A DNA stretch of 20,212 nucleotides, taken from contig CAZQAE010000085.1 of NCBI GenBank assembly GCA_964591275.1, positions 1 through 20,212 on the forward strand. Direction: 5' to 3'. The position numbers and the translations under genes were made by a program. Numbering within the stretch: the first letter of the stretch is position 1; every line of letters begins with the position of its first letter. Shown in pieces: positions 6,186 through 13,802 of this stretch. A model generated the notes under the pieces. It had not been told where the DNA came from and did not search any database. It saw only the letters and a program-made list of their open reading frames with translations. The DNA comes from G963674685 sp964591275 (GTDB lineage: Bacteria > Lernaellota > Lernaellaia > JACKCT01).

Positions 6186-7406
6186 TTAGCCGAAGTCGTC
6201 GAAGAGGATGTTTTCTGATTCCACACCCAGATCGTCGAGCATCTTGAGAACGGCGCTGAGCATCATGGGTGGGCCGCAAATGTAGTATTCAATCTCTTCC
6301 GGGGCCTCGTGCTTCGCCAGATACTCATCGAGGAGAACTTGGTGAATGAAGCCCTTGAGTCCGGTCCAGTTGTCCTCTGGCTGCGGTTCGGAAAGAGCGA
6401 TATTCCACTTGAAGTTGTCGTTTTCCTTTTCGATCTTGTCGAAATCTTCCTGGTAGAACATCTCCTGTAGCGAGCGTGCGCCGTACCAGTAGGTGGCCTT
6501 GCGCTTCGTTTTCTCTGTTTCAAAAAGGTTCATGATGTGCGAACGCATGGGTGCCATGCCGGCGCCGCCGCCGATGAAGCACATTTCGGCGTTGGTGTCC
6601 TTGATGAAGAACTCGCCGTAGGGGCCGGAGATCATCACCTTGTCGCCGGGCTTGCAGTTAAATATGTAGCTGGAGCCGACGCCCGTCGGGGTGCCCGGAG
6701 GGGCGCTAAAGGGCGGGGTCGCAATGCGGACATTGAGCATGACGATATTGCCTTCAGCCGGGTAGTTGGCCATGGAGTAGGCGCGCACGGTTTCATCGTC
6801 GGGCTTGGAGCGAATGTCGAGGAGCTTGAACCTTTCCCAGGCTCCCTTGTACTCCGCTTCAATATCAAACTCCGTGTAGGGGATGTCATGCTGCGGAATA
6901 TCGATCTGAATGTATCCGCCGGCCTTGAAGTCCAGGGTCTCGCCTTCGGGCAGCTTGACGAGGAACTCCTTGATGAAAGTGGCGACGTTCCTGTTGGAAA
7001 CGACTTCGCACTCCCATTTTTTGATGCTGAAAATTTCTGCAGGCACATTGATTTTCATGTCCTGCTTGACTTTGACCTGGCAGGCCAGGCGCCAGAAATC
7101 GCGAGCCATTCCACGGTTGATGTGTCCCGTTTCAGTCGGCAGAATATCTCCTCCTCCATCGGTGACTTGGACCTTGCATTGGGCGCAGGTTCCGGCGCCG
7201 CCGCATGCCGAAGGAATAAATATCTTCTGAGCCGCCAACGTGGACAGTAGCGTTGAGCCTGGATTCACCTTCAGGGACTTGTCCTCGTTAATGAGGATTT
7301 CCACTTCACCCGAGGGAACCAGCCTGGCTTTCGCGATGAGCAAAACAACGACCATCGTCGTAACGACAACGATGAACATTAATACGCCCATGAAAACGGT
7401 TATCAT
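6186..7406 (-). CDS. nqrF: Na+-translocating NADH:quinone reductase subunit F
   Basis: The 406-residue NADH-oxidising subunit, of the usual family length. One N-terminal membrane helix (about 2-24) anchors it. A ferredoxin-type [2Fe-2S] domain follows with ligands Cys68, Cys74, Cys77 and Cys109 in the spacing C-x5-C-x2-C...C. The FAD domain shows RAYS (208-211); the NADH domain shows FIGGGAGMAPMRSH (277-290). The C-terminus DDFG is typical. It passes electrons from NADH via FAD and the iron-sulphur centre into the membrane subunits. The ATG is preceded by AAGGAGAGG. It is the last gene of the operon, nine bases after nqrE, and is followed by a strong terminator. Confidence 0.97.
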   Translation of the reverse strand: MITVFMGVLMFIVVVTTMVVVLLIAKARLVPSGEVEILINEDKSLKVNPGSTLLSTLAAQKIFIPSACGGAGTCAQCKVQVTDGGGDILPTETGHINRGMARDFWRLACQVKVKQDMKINVPAEIFSIKKWECEVVSNRNVATFIKEFLVKLPEGETLDFKAGGYIQIDIPQHDIPYTEFDIEAEYKGAWERFKLLDIRSKPDDETVRAYSMANYPAEGNIVMLNVRIATPPFSAPPGTPTGVGSSYIFNCKPGDKVMISGPYGEFFIKDTNAEMCFIGGGAGMAPMRSHIMNLFETEKTKRKATYWYGARSLQEMFYQEDFDKIEKENDNFKWNIALSEPQPEDNWTGLKGFIHQVLLDEYLAKHEAPEEIEYYICGPPMMLSAVLKMLDDLGVESENILFDDFG

Positions 7407-7415
7407 ATCCTCTCC

Positions 7416-8030
7416 TTAAAGCTGGATTCCACTAAACAACATGAAACCCATTGCCATGAGTCCCGTCAAAATAAATGTGATGCCCAGGCCGCGCAGGGCC
7501 GGAACAACATGAGAATATTTCATTTTCTCCCGAAGCGCCGCCAGGGCGATGATCGCCAGGGCAAAACCGATTCCGGCACCGAGACCGTAAACCGCGCTTT
7601 CAGCGAAGTTGTACTCCCTTTGCACCATAAACAACGAGCCGCCGAGGATCGCGCAGTTGACGGCAATCAGCGGTAAAAAGACGCCGAGCGTGTTGTAAAG
7701 ACTTGAGGAGTACTTATCGATAACCATCTCAACGATCTGCACCATGGCCGCAATGACCGCGATGAAGGAGATGAATCCTAAAAACGACAGGTCCACAGTT
7801 TCAAAACTTGGGCTAACCCAAGTGAGCGCGCCTTCTTTCAGGAGAAAGTTGTTGATCAGATAGTTGATGGGCGCTGTGGTGCCCAGAACGAAAACCACGG
7901 CCATACCGAGGCCTATCGCGGTTTCCACTTTTCGTGAAACAGCCAAAAAGGAACACATGCCCAGGAAAAACGCCAGGGCCATGTTCTCCACAAAAATGGC
8001 TTTCAAAAACAGGCTTATGTAGTGCTCCAT
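7416..8030 (-). CDS. nqrE: Na+-translocating NADH:quinone reductase subunit E
   Basis: A 204-residue polytopic membrane subunit, close to the family length of about 200. The N-terminus (HYISLFLKAIFVENMALAFF) is characteristic. Cys26 (GMCSFLAV) and Cys126 (VNCAILGG) correspond to the half-helix cysteines that, with two from NqrD, hold the intramembrane iron centre in the Vibrio cholerae structure. Six hydrophobic segments can be read. It lies three bases after nqrD and nine before nqrF, so translation is probably coupled. It is homologous to RnfA, but the operon content identifies it as Nqr. Confidence 0.96.
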   Translation of the reverse strand: MEHYISLFLKAIFVENMALAFFLGMCSFLAVSRKVETAIGLGMAVVFVLGTTAPINYLINNFLLKEGALTWVSPSFETVDLSFLGFISFIAVIAAMVQIVEMVIDKYSSSLYNTLGVFLPLIAVNCAILGGSLFMVQREYNFAESAVYGLGAGIGFALAIIALAALREKMKYSHVVPALRGLGITFILTGLMAMGFMLFSGIQL

Positions 8031-8033
8031 GTT

Positions 8034-8657
8034 TTAATCCTCTTCCTGCAGTTCCGGCGATATCGTCCGTTGAATCCAGATGAAGGCGCCGATTAGGAAA
8101 AATGCGCCTGGCGCCAGGACCATGAGGCCGTTCGGATAATACCAACCGCCCTGCGTAACCGGTTCGAGCAAGGTAAAGCCGAGAAGCTTTCCGCTTCCGA
8201 GCAGTTCGCGGAAAAATGCGACGGCGATCAGGATCACCGAATATCCGAGCGCATTGCCCAAACCGTCGATAATCGAAGACAGCGGCGGATTTTGCATGGC
8301 GTAGCCTTCGGCCCGTCCCATGACAATGCAGTTCGTGATGATGAGACCCACGAAAACCGATAGCTGCTTGCTGATGCCGTACAGGTAGGCTTTAAGAATC
8401 TGATCGGCGATGATGACCAGCGTTGCGATGACCGTAAGCTGCACGATAATGCGGACGCTTGGCGGTATCCGGTTGCGAAGCACCGAAATGAAAAAGTTCG
8501 ATCCGATAAGAACGAAGCCCAGCGCGAAACACATGACGATTGCCGTTTCCAGCTTCGTCGTCACTGCCAGCGCGCTGCAAATGCCCAGAACCTGCAATGT
8601 GATCGGATTCCGCCTGAACACTGGTCCCAGGAGCGTTTCTTTTTGTTTTTTATCCAT
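8034..8657 (-). CDS. nqrD: Na+-translocating NADH:quinone reductase subunit D
   Basis: A 207-residue polytopic membrane protein homologous to RnfE. Cys27 (LGICSALAV) and Cys110 (ITNCIVMGRAE) are the conserved iron-centre cysteines shared with NqrE. The stretch RAEGYAMQNPP and the C-terminal FFLIGAFIWIQR segment are family-typical. The ATG has GGGAGG five bases upstream, inside the end of nqrC, and the two genes overlap by eight bases. It forms the inverted-topology pair with NqrE in the sodium-translocating membrane core. Confidence 0.96.
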   Translation of the reverse strand: MDKKQKETLLGPVFRRNPITLQVLGICSALAVTTKLETAIVMCFALGFVLIGSNFFISVLRNRIPPSVRIIVQLTVIATLVIIADQILKAYLYGISKQLSVFVGLIITNCIVMGRAEGYAMQNPPLSSIIDGLGNALGYSVILIAVAFFRELLGSGKLLGFTLLEPVTQGGWYYPNGLMVLAPGAFFLIGAFIWIQRTISPELQEED

Positions 8658-9417
8658 TTGCGCCTCCCTGGCTTCTTACCTGGAGAAATTTGCCGTAACC
8701 AACATCCTGCAGCCAGAAATGCATCATATGAGTAACGCCCTTGGCTGTGAGCGTGGCGCCGGACAGGCCGTCCACTTCATATTCGCCCGAGCCGCTGCCC
8801 TTGACCACTTTAATGGCCGGTTGGCCGCCTTTGTAGGCTTTCTTGCCTCTCCAAAGAGCCTGCCATGCTTTGTTGTCGATCTCTCCGCCCAGCCCCGGTG
8901 TTTCTCCGTGCTGGTAAAAGGTGAGACCCTTGATCGTATTGCAATCTTTTTCAAATGCCAGGAACCCATACATCGTGGACCAGAGCCCAGCGCCGTAAAC
9001 CGGAATGATGTAAGATTCCTTGCCCGCTGCGGAGACCNNNNNNNNNNCCACGAGCTTGTCCGGCAGCCTTGAAATCTGAGATCTATTGGGCGGCGCGGTT
9101 TTGCTGAGATTCAGATCCTTGGCAGCTTTGATGGAATCGTATGCCTGGGGATTGGGGAAGTCGTTTACGATTTCTCCGGTGACGCGATCAACGATGATGG
9201 TTTCAATCTGTTTGAAGAGTTCGCCGGCTTCCGCAGCGTTTGGATTCTCGCCGGGTTCAACCAGTTCCGCCACACGCAGAATGTTGACTTGTCGCTCCAA
9301 CTTCACGTTCGATTGTTGACGGTCCTTGAGCGCAACGGCCAGACTCGATACGGCCACCGAGCAAACAAGGCACACCGCCACGGTGAAGACGATGGTGTAT
9401 TTATTACTGTACTGCAA
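8650..9417 (-). CDS. nqrC: Na+-translocating NADH:quinone reductase subunit C (contains a 10-N gap)
   Basis: A 255-residue subunit with one N-terminal membrane helix (about 9-30) and a periplasmic FMN-binding domain. The flavinylation motif DGLSGATLT is at 216-224, and Thr222 is the expected site of covalent FMN attachment by ApbE. GLWSTMYGF and GETPGLGGE are also family-typical. Ten N bases (9038-9047) blank codons 124-127; the frame is the same on both sides, so the gap size is consistent with an intact gene. Start choice: TTG at 9417 has GGGAGG (9429-9424) six bases upstream, and the N-terminus from it matches the family. The gene overlaps nqrB by 14 bases and nqrD by eight. Confidence 0.95.
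   Translation of the reverse strand: MQYSNKYTIVFTVAVCLVCSVAVSSLAVALKDRQQSNVKLERQVNILRVAELVEPGENPNAAEAGELFKQIETIIVDRVTGEIVNDFPNPQAYDSIKAAKDLNLSKTAPPNRSQISRLPDKLVXXXXVSAAGKESYIIPVYGAGLWSTMYGFLAFEKDCNTIKGLTFYQHGETPGLGGEIDNKAWQALWRGKKAYKGGQPAIKVVKGSGSGEYEVDGLSGATLTAKGVTHMMHFWLQDVGYGKFLQVRSQGGANG
9038..9047. other. assembly gap (10 N)
   Basis: Ten undetermined bases inside nqrC. They probably represent a scaffold join. The reading frame is maintained across it. Confidence 0.97.
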
Positions 9418-10633
9418 GCCGTGCCTCCCGTCGTTTGATGTTCTTTTTAACGACGAAGTAGTCGATAATCGGCGCGAGGATGTTTCCGAACAGAATGGCG
9501 AGCATGGTCCCTTCCGGATACGCCGGATTCACCACGCGCACCAAAACGATCAGGGCGCCGATCATAGCTCCGTATATCCATCGGCCAACGTCGGTCTGCG
9601 CGGCGCTGACCGGGTCAGTCGCCATGAAAACGGTGCCGAAAGCAAAACCGCCGAGGACCAGATGCCAGTGGAAACCTATCCCGAAAGCGGGATTGGTATC
9701 AGAGCCCAGGACGTTGAACAAAGTCGCTACGAAGAACATCCCCAGGAAGGATGAAACCATGATGCGCCAGTTGCCGACTCCGGTGGCCACCAGAATGATG
9801 GCTCCGAACAGGCACGCCAGCGTGGAGGTTTCCGCAAACGATCCGGGTACGAAACCCAGGAAGGCGTCAAACCAGGAGATACCCGATTGCAACCCGTGGT
9901 CAAGGAAATGACTGAACTGTTCTTTGCCCATCGCCGCAAATTCGGCCAGGGGCGTCGCTGCCGTGTAGCCATCCACGGCTACCCATACGGCGTTGCCGGA
10001 GATTTGCGCCGGGTAAGCGAAAAACAGGAAAGCACGTCCGACCAGCGCCGGATTGAGCACGTTGTAGCCGGTCCCGCCGAAGACTTCCTTGCCGATGACT
10101 ACGCCGAAGCTGATGCCCAGAGCCACCTGCCACAAGGGAATCGAAGGCGGCAGAATCAGGGGGAACAGCAGGCCGGTGACCAGAAAACCCTCGTTGATTT
10201 CGTGTTTGCGCACAATGGCGAAAACCACTTCCCAAATGCCGCCGACCGTCATGGTGACGATATAAAGCGGGAGGAAAAGCAGCAGGCCGTGTAGGACGAC
10301 GGCGCCGAAACTTCCCGCCTGGAGTCCGACGAGGGCCAGAATCGCTCCGACCCATCCGGGAGCCTGCCCGCCGTTATCGACGAGGAATTGCTGCGCCAGA
10401 TAGCCGTGATTATAAATCGCCAGCAGTATGCAAGGCATCAGCGCGAGAACCACGACGGTCATGACGCGCTTGAGGTCCACAGCGTCGCGCACGTGGGTAG
10501 CCCCATCGGTGCGCTTGTCCAGAGTGAATATGAAGGTGTCGATGGCTTCATAGAGAGGGTGGAATTTTTCCAGTTTTCCACCAGGCTCAAAATATTTTCC
10601 CTGAGCTTCGAGGATTTTAATAAAAAACTTCAT
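9404..10633 (-). CDS. nqrB: Na+-translocating NADH:quinone reductase subunit B
   Basis: A 409-residue polytopic membrane subunit of normal length, carrying covalent FMN and riboflavin in characterised enzymes. The N-terminus (residues 20-50, with FHPLYEAIDTF and RTDGATHVRDAVDLKR) is diagnostic. The flavinylation motif is DGYTAATPLAEFA (221-233), where Thr227 is the predicted FMN-Thr; the usual SGAT is TAAT here. NEGFLVTGLLFPLILPP and NVLNPALVGRAF are further conserved blocks. The ATG directly follows the nqrA stop codon (TAAATG), and its Shine-Dalgarno AAGGAGGG lies within the last codons of nqrA, indicating coupled translation. It is homologous to RnfD. Confidence 0.97.
   Translation of the reverse strand: MKFFIKILEAQGKYFEPGGKLEKFHPLYEAIDTFIFTLDKRTDGATHVRDAVDLKRVMTVVVLALMPCILLAIYNHGYLAQQFLVDNGGQAPGWVGAILALVGLQAGSFGAVVLHGLLLFLPLYIVTMTVGGIWEVVFAIVRKHEINEGFLVTGLLFPLILPPSIPLWQVALGISFGVVIGKEVFGGTGYNVLNPALVGRAFLFFAYPAQISGNAVWVAVDGYTAATPLAEFAAMGKEQFSHFLDHGLQSGISWFDAFLGFVPGSFAETSTLACLFGAIILVATGVGNWRIMVSSFLGMFFVATLFNVLGSDTNPAFGIGFHWHLVLGGFAFGTVFMATDPVSAAQTDVGRWIYGAMIGALIVLVRVVNPAYPEGTMLAILFGNILAPIIDYFVVKKNIKRREARLAVQ
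9424..9429 (-). promoter_or_regulatory. ribosome binding site supporting a TTG start of nqrC
   Basis: GGGAGG on the minus strand lies six bases before TTG at 9417. No in-frame ATG is close by. Confidence 0.7.
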
Positions 10634-11986
10634 TTAACCCTCCTTCTCCATGCGTGTGAGCATTTTTCTCAAAAGGCTCGTCACGGCAATCTTCGAGGGG
10701 CATACAAATTCCATCAGCGCCATGTCCTCCTCGGCCAACTCCAACGCCCCGAGCTTCTCGGCCGATTCAATGTCGTCCGCGGCCAGGGCTTTGAGCAGGA
10801 AAGTCGGCATGATGTCCATCGGCATGACTTTTTCGTAAACGCCGATTGGAACGATGGCGCGCAGGCCGCCGTTATTATTGGTGTTGAAGTCGAAGGTCTT
10901 GTGCAAAAACTTTCCGACAACGGAATTTGTCAATGAGTATTTTTTCATTCCGGGCAAGGCCCAGCCTAGAAATTCTCGCGGGCTTTTATCTTCGATGATG
11001 GATATCTGGTTGCTATAAGCACCCAAATAGCCTTCCGGGGTTTCCGGCTTGGAGGTATTACCCCAAAGGACGGATCCGGAGATAACGCGAGCCGGCTCTT
11101 TGGCGACGTAATCGGCGAGGATGTCGCTGAGACAGGCTCCCCGGCGCGTACGAACCAGGCGGCGATGTTTTGCCGCAGATCCGGCGACAGCGACGACTCT
11201 TTCCTCAGGCAGCGTGCCGCTTAGGGCCAATGCGCCGACGGCGGCGACGTCCTGGTAGCCGATATGCCAGACGAATTTGTCGGATCCTACCGGGTCCAGG
11301 GCGTAAATGTGTACGCCGACGTTGCCCACCGGATGCGGTCCGCCGAAGGCCTGTTGTTTAATTCCCTCCACCTGCGCAAAAGCAGGGGAATCTTCATTCT
11401 CCCTCGTGCACAGGTAGGTTGGGCCGTCCGGCAGCTTCGCAAGCAGCTTCATCCCGGCGACAAAATCCTTTTCCCGGCCTTTGAGAACATCCCTTGCGGT
11501 CCCGGCCAGTGGATTCGTGTCCATCGCTGTGATGAACAGGGAGTGGGGAGTTTCGTCAAAGTGCGCCACCGTGTTGAAAGGGCGCCTTCTGATGGAAGGC
11601 CAAAGGCCGGATTTCGCCAGCAGGGTTTTCACCTGTTCGCGGCTCGCGGAATCCGGATCGAGCTTGTCGAACACAGCGGCGTTGGCTTCTTCGCCGATCT
11701 TGACGACAATGGACAGAATTTTTCGACGCGCTCCCCGATTGATGGCCTCTACGGTTCCGTTCGCCGGCGACGTATAAAACACGTTTTCATCCCGGCGGTC
11801 GAGAAAGAGGGGTTGGCCTCTTCCCACCGCATCGCCTTCTTTTACAAGGGTCTTAACCTTGATGCCGGGATAGTCCCTTGGCATAAGAGCGACTCTTGTC
11901 GCCGGGGGGCCGTCGGCGATAGTAGTGGACTCGATGCATCCGCTTATCGGGATGTCCAGTCCTTTGCTGATCCTCATGGCAGACAC
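10634..11986 (-). CDS. nqrA: Na+-translocating NADH:quinone reductase subunit A
   Basis: The 450-residue peripheral subunit facing the cytoplasm, the first gene of the operon. The N-terminus (RISKGLDIPISG) is the family signature, followed by a biotinyl-lipoyl-like region (VKEGDAVGRGQPLF, VFYTSPANGTVEAIN). The C-terminal part ends with a FVCPSKI segment near residue 428. Characterised NqrA carries no redox cofactor and docks with NqrB at the quinone site. The start is GTG at 11986, with GGAGGGG seven bases upstream; the ATG three codons later would be 16 bases from this site. It is translated directly into nqrB with no intergenic bases. Confidence 0.96.
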   Translation of the reverse strand: MSAMRISKGLDIPISGCIESTTIADGPPATRVALMPRDYPGIKVKTLVKEGDAVGRGQPLFLDRRDENVFYTSPANGTVEAINRGARRKILSIVVKIGEEANAAVFDKLDPDSASREQVKTLLAKSGLWPSIRRRPFNTVAHFDETPHSLFITAMDTNPLAGTARDVLKGREKDFVAGMKLLAKLPDGPTYLCTRENEDSPAFAQVEGIKQQAFGGPHPVGNVGVHIYALDPVGSDKFVWHIGYQDVAAVGALALSGTLPEERVVAVAGSAAKHRRLVRTRRGACLSDILADYVAKEPARVISGSVLWGNTSKPETPEGYLGAYSNQISIIEDKSPREFLGWALPGMKKYSLTNSVVGKFLHKTFDFNTNNNGGLRAIVPIGVYEKVMPMDIMPTFLLKALAADDIESAEKLGALELAEEDMALMEFVCPSKIAVTSLLRKMLTRMEKEG

Positions 11987-11993
11987 GCTGTTA

Positions 11994-12000
11994 CCCCTCC
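11994..12000 (-). promoter_or_regulatory. ribosome binding site supporting a GTG start of nqrA
   Basis: GGAGGGG on the minus strand lies seven bases before GTG at 11986. Confidence 0.65.
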
Positions 12001-12034
12001 CCGTTTTTTTGAGTTAATTTTTCTTTTTGCAACC

Positions 12035-12062
12035 GCTATATGACAAAGGAGTTTCCTGTCAA
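12035..12062 (-). promoter_or_regulatory. sigma-70-type promoter of the nqr operon
   Basis: On the minus strand a perfect TTGACA (12062-12057) and TATAGC (12040-12035) are separated by 16 bases, about 50 bases upstream of the nqrA start. It is the best -35 element in the window. Confidence 0.55.
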
Positions 12063-12084
12063 TTCCTAAAACCCCAAGCCTTTG

Positions 12085-12104
12085 GATTCCACTGGAATCT
12101 TTTT
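12085..12104 (+). terminator. possible terminator-like hairpin
   Basis: GATTCC (12085-12090), loop ACT, GGAATC (12094-12099), then five T. The shape suits a terminator for plus-strand transcription antisense to nqrA, but no plus-strand gene lies upstream. It could instead be a structural element upstream of the nqr promoter. Confidence 0.3.
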
Positions 12105-12355
12105 GATCAGGCATTGAACCTTGGGCTCTGCAAATTTTTGCTGTAAAAAATCATGGTTAGTGTGCCGGAACACCATACCCGGAAAAGCTATTACTCCATT
12201 CAAAACGCTTTGGCAATACCGCCCGTCTTTCAAGGTTTCAGCATGCGGATTCGGGCAAGCTCATGTATGTATTGGAGCTTTTTTGCAGGCATCGGCGCAG
12301 AGTTTGGGCGCCGGCGTGGTTTTGTCGAAATTATGCCGTCGCCCCCGCTGCTTCC

Positions 12356-12361
12356 TTGACA
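12356..12361 (+). promoter_or_regulatory. candidate -35 element upstream of the DUF4124/FxLYD gene
   Basis: A perfect TTGACA sits 65 bases before the start at 12427, followed by GGAAA as at the nqr promoter. The -10 is poor (TAACTT at 12378-12383 with 16-base spacing), so only the -35 is well supported. Confidence 0.3.
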
Positions 12362-12426
12362 GGAAATTTGGTTTTGCTAACTTGACCCGCAGTAAATATC
12401 GGTGAGCGAAAGACGAATTTGATTGG

Positions 12427-12933
12427 ATGTTTACATTGAAGAGGCGTGCCTGTTTCCTCATATGCGTGATTTTGCTGACGGCGATGATTCCGGTCGTAGC
12501 GGCCGATAGCGTCGTTTTATTCATGTGGACGGACGCTGAGGGAAAAGTTCATTTTACATCAAATTACAACTCGATCCCTAAACCTTTTAGAAAAACCTCT
12601 CTGAAAGGCATGTTCCTGCCGGACAAGGACACGGCAAATAATACCTCCAAACCAAAGTGCAAAAACAGCGATCCTGAGTCGCAGGAGACGAACTACTACG
12701 TCAAAGACGGCAACATCTACGTGGTTGGATCGGTCGCCAACGGGTACAGCCAGTCGATTTCATACGTGAAAGTGAAAATCAGCTTTTTTGACGCGAAAGA
12801 TCAGTTTATCAAGGCCGAATCCACCTATGTCGAGCCTCTGGAACTCGGCCAATGTCAAAAGGGAAAATTTTCCGTCGTTACGACGCACGAGTCCGCCATC
12901 ACCAACTTCAAGACCGAATTCATCTGGAAGTGA
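12427..12933 (+). CDS. exported DUF4124/FxLYD-type protein of unknown function
   Basis: A 168-residue exported protein. A signal peptide with likely cleavage after VAA (residue 26) is followed by a short DUF4124-like motif (FMWTDAEGKVHFTSNYNSIP, about 32-51), common at the N-terminus of periplasmic proteins. The C-terminal half (about 95-168) resembles an FxLYD domain, a small beta-sandwich: NIYVVGSVANG, VKVKISFFDAKDQFI, then an LELGQCQKGKFSV strand. Both assignments are by pattern recognition. Neither domain has a well-defined activity; structural or binding roles are likely. No strong Shine-Dalgarno precedes the ATG. The stop codon overlaps the GTG start of the next gene by three bases (GTGA), indicating coupled translation with the SAM hydrolase. 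Confidence 0.75.
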   Translation: MFTLKRRACFLICVILLTAMIPVVAADSVVLFMWTDAEGKVHFTSNYNSIPKPFRKTSLKGMFLPDKDTANNTSKPKCKNSDPESQETNYYVKDGNIYVVGSVANGYSQSISYVKVKISFFDAKDQFIKAESTYVEPLELGQCQKGKFSVVTTHESAITNFKTEFIWK

Positions 12934-13697
12934 CAACGCCACTCATCACGCTTTGCACGGACTTCGGAACGGTTGACGGGTACGTGGCCCAGATGAAGGG
13001 CGTCATCCTTTCAATATGTCCTAATGCCCACATAACCGACATAACTCATGATATTGCTCCGCAAGATGTGCGGGCCGGCGCTTGGGTCATCTCCGCAGTC
13101 GCGCCTCGCTTTCCTGAAAGTACAATCCATGTTGGCGTTGTTGATCCAGGCGTTGGCGGAAGACGTCGCGGGATTATCCTTTGCGCCCTGGGGCATATCT
13201 TCATCGGACCGGACAACGGCCTGTTTTCCCCCTTTCTCGATGGTGTCGAGGAAGCATATGAGCTTATTGCGCCGCAGGGATCATCCGCAACATTCCATGG
13301 CCGCGACCTATTCGCGCCCGCCGCCGCGCGAATCGCCGCAGGAGAGAATCCGGCGAATCTGGCAGCGCCTTTGCGCGATCCCGCAAGACTTGATGAATGG
13401 ACAAAGACTATCAGCGGTGAACGCGTCGAAGGACGCGTGACGCATATCGATCGCTTCGGCAATGTTATTACGAACCTTCGGCCGGAGGATTTCGTGAAAA
13501 GGACAAAAAGCCTTTTTGTTCATGGCAGGGATGCGCCAAAGGACCTGCCGATTCTGGAAACGTATTGCCGGGTCAAGGAGGATGCCGCGCTGTGGCTCGT
13601 GGGCAGCGGCGGATTTTATGAGCTGGCCGTGCGCAACGCTAGCGCCGCCGAGCGATTTGATATCCGGCGCGGCGATGTTGTTTCAGGAAGCTTATAA
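12930..13697 (+). CDS. S-adenosyl-L-methionine hydrolase (adenosine-forming), DUF62/SAM hydroxide adenosyltransferase family
   Basis: A 255-residue cytosolic enzyme of normal family length. The family, related to fluorinase and chlorinase, is clear from ITLCTDFGTVDGYVAQMKG (6-24; Asp11 and Asp16 region), THDIAPQDVRAGAW (39-52), VGVVDPGVGG (68-77), IGPDNGLFSPF and GRDLFAPAAARIA. The C-terminal domain holds GRVTHIDRFGNVITNL. DUF62 enzymes use water or hydroxide to split SAM into adenosine and methionine; the physiological role is not well understood. I could not identify a halide pocket, and hydrolysis is the default. The start is GTG at 12930, overlapping the upstream stop; an in-frame ATG at 12852 would put a long unrelated leader on the protein and overlap the upstream gene by 82 bases. 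Confidence 0.92.
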   Translation: MTTPLITLCTDFGTVDGYVAQMKGVILSICPNAHITDITHDIAPQDVRAGAWVISAVAPRFPESTIHVGVVDPGVGGRRRGIILCALGHIFIGPDNGLFSPFLDGVEEAYELIAPQGSSATFHGRDLFAPAAARIAAGENPANLAAPLRDPARLDEWTKTISGERVEGRVTHIDRFGNVITNLRPEDFVKRTKSLFVHGRDAPKDLPILETYCRVKEDAALWLVGSGGFYELAVRNASAAERFDIRRGDVVSGSL

Positions 13698-13735
13698 CAA
13701 TCCGACCTTGTATACTCCAGCATTATCTTGTTATA
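13693..13735. promoter_or_regulatory. 8-bp inverted repeat upstream of the large lipoprotein gene
   Basis: TATAACAA (13693-13700) and TTGTTATA (13728-13735) are perfect inverted copies 27 bases apart. The left arm overlaps the SAM hydrolase stop codon. It may be a pair of operator half-sites or a long-loop RNA stem; it lies about 70 bases before the next start codon. Confidence 0.3.
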
Positions 13736-13802
13736 GCCATGCTATGGCGCGCTGTAGGCGGAACCTAATAGAACTTCGAGGAAAGGATCTTAAAGGAACA
13801 TT

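Larger units (their letters stand above)
11987..12426. other. divergent intergenic region between nqrA and the DUF4124/FxLYD gene
   Basis: No convincing gene: a 94-codon plus-strand frame (12121-12405) and a minus-strand frame have unnatural Cys/Trp/Arg-rich composition and no family features. The nqr promoter lies at its left end. The 11-mer TTGACAGGAAA occurs twice in opposite orientation, at 12052-12062 (minus) and 12356-12366 (plus), as if two divergent promoters faced outwards. Between them are stem-loops at 12085-12099 and 12153-12176. Confidence 0.5.

Noticed and set aside
6537..7250. 237-codon plus-strand frame
   Set aside because: It is antisense to nqrF, whose identity is certain.
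12121..12405. 94-codon plus-strand frame in the nqr upstream region
   Set aside because: There is no Shine-Dalgarno, the product is Cys/Trp-rich without domain features, and it overlaps the proposed -35 element of the next gene.
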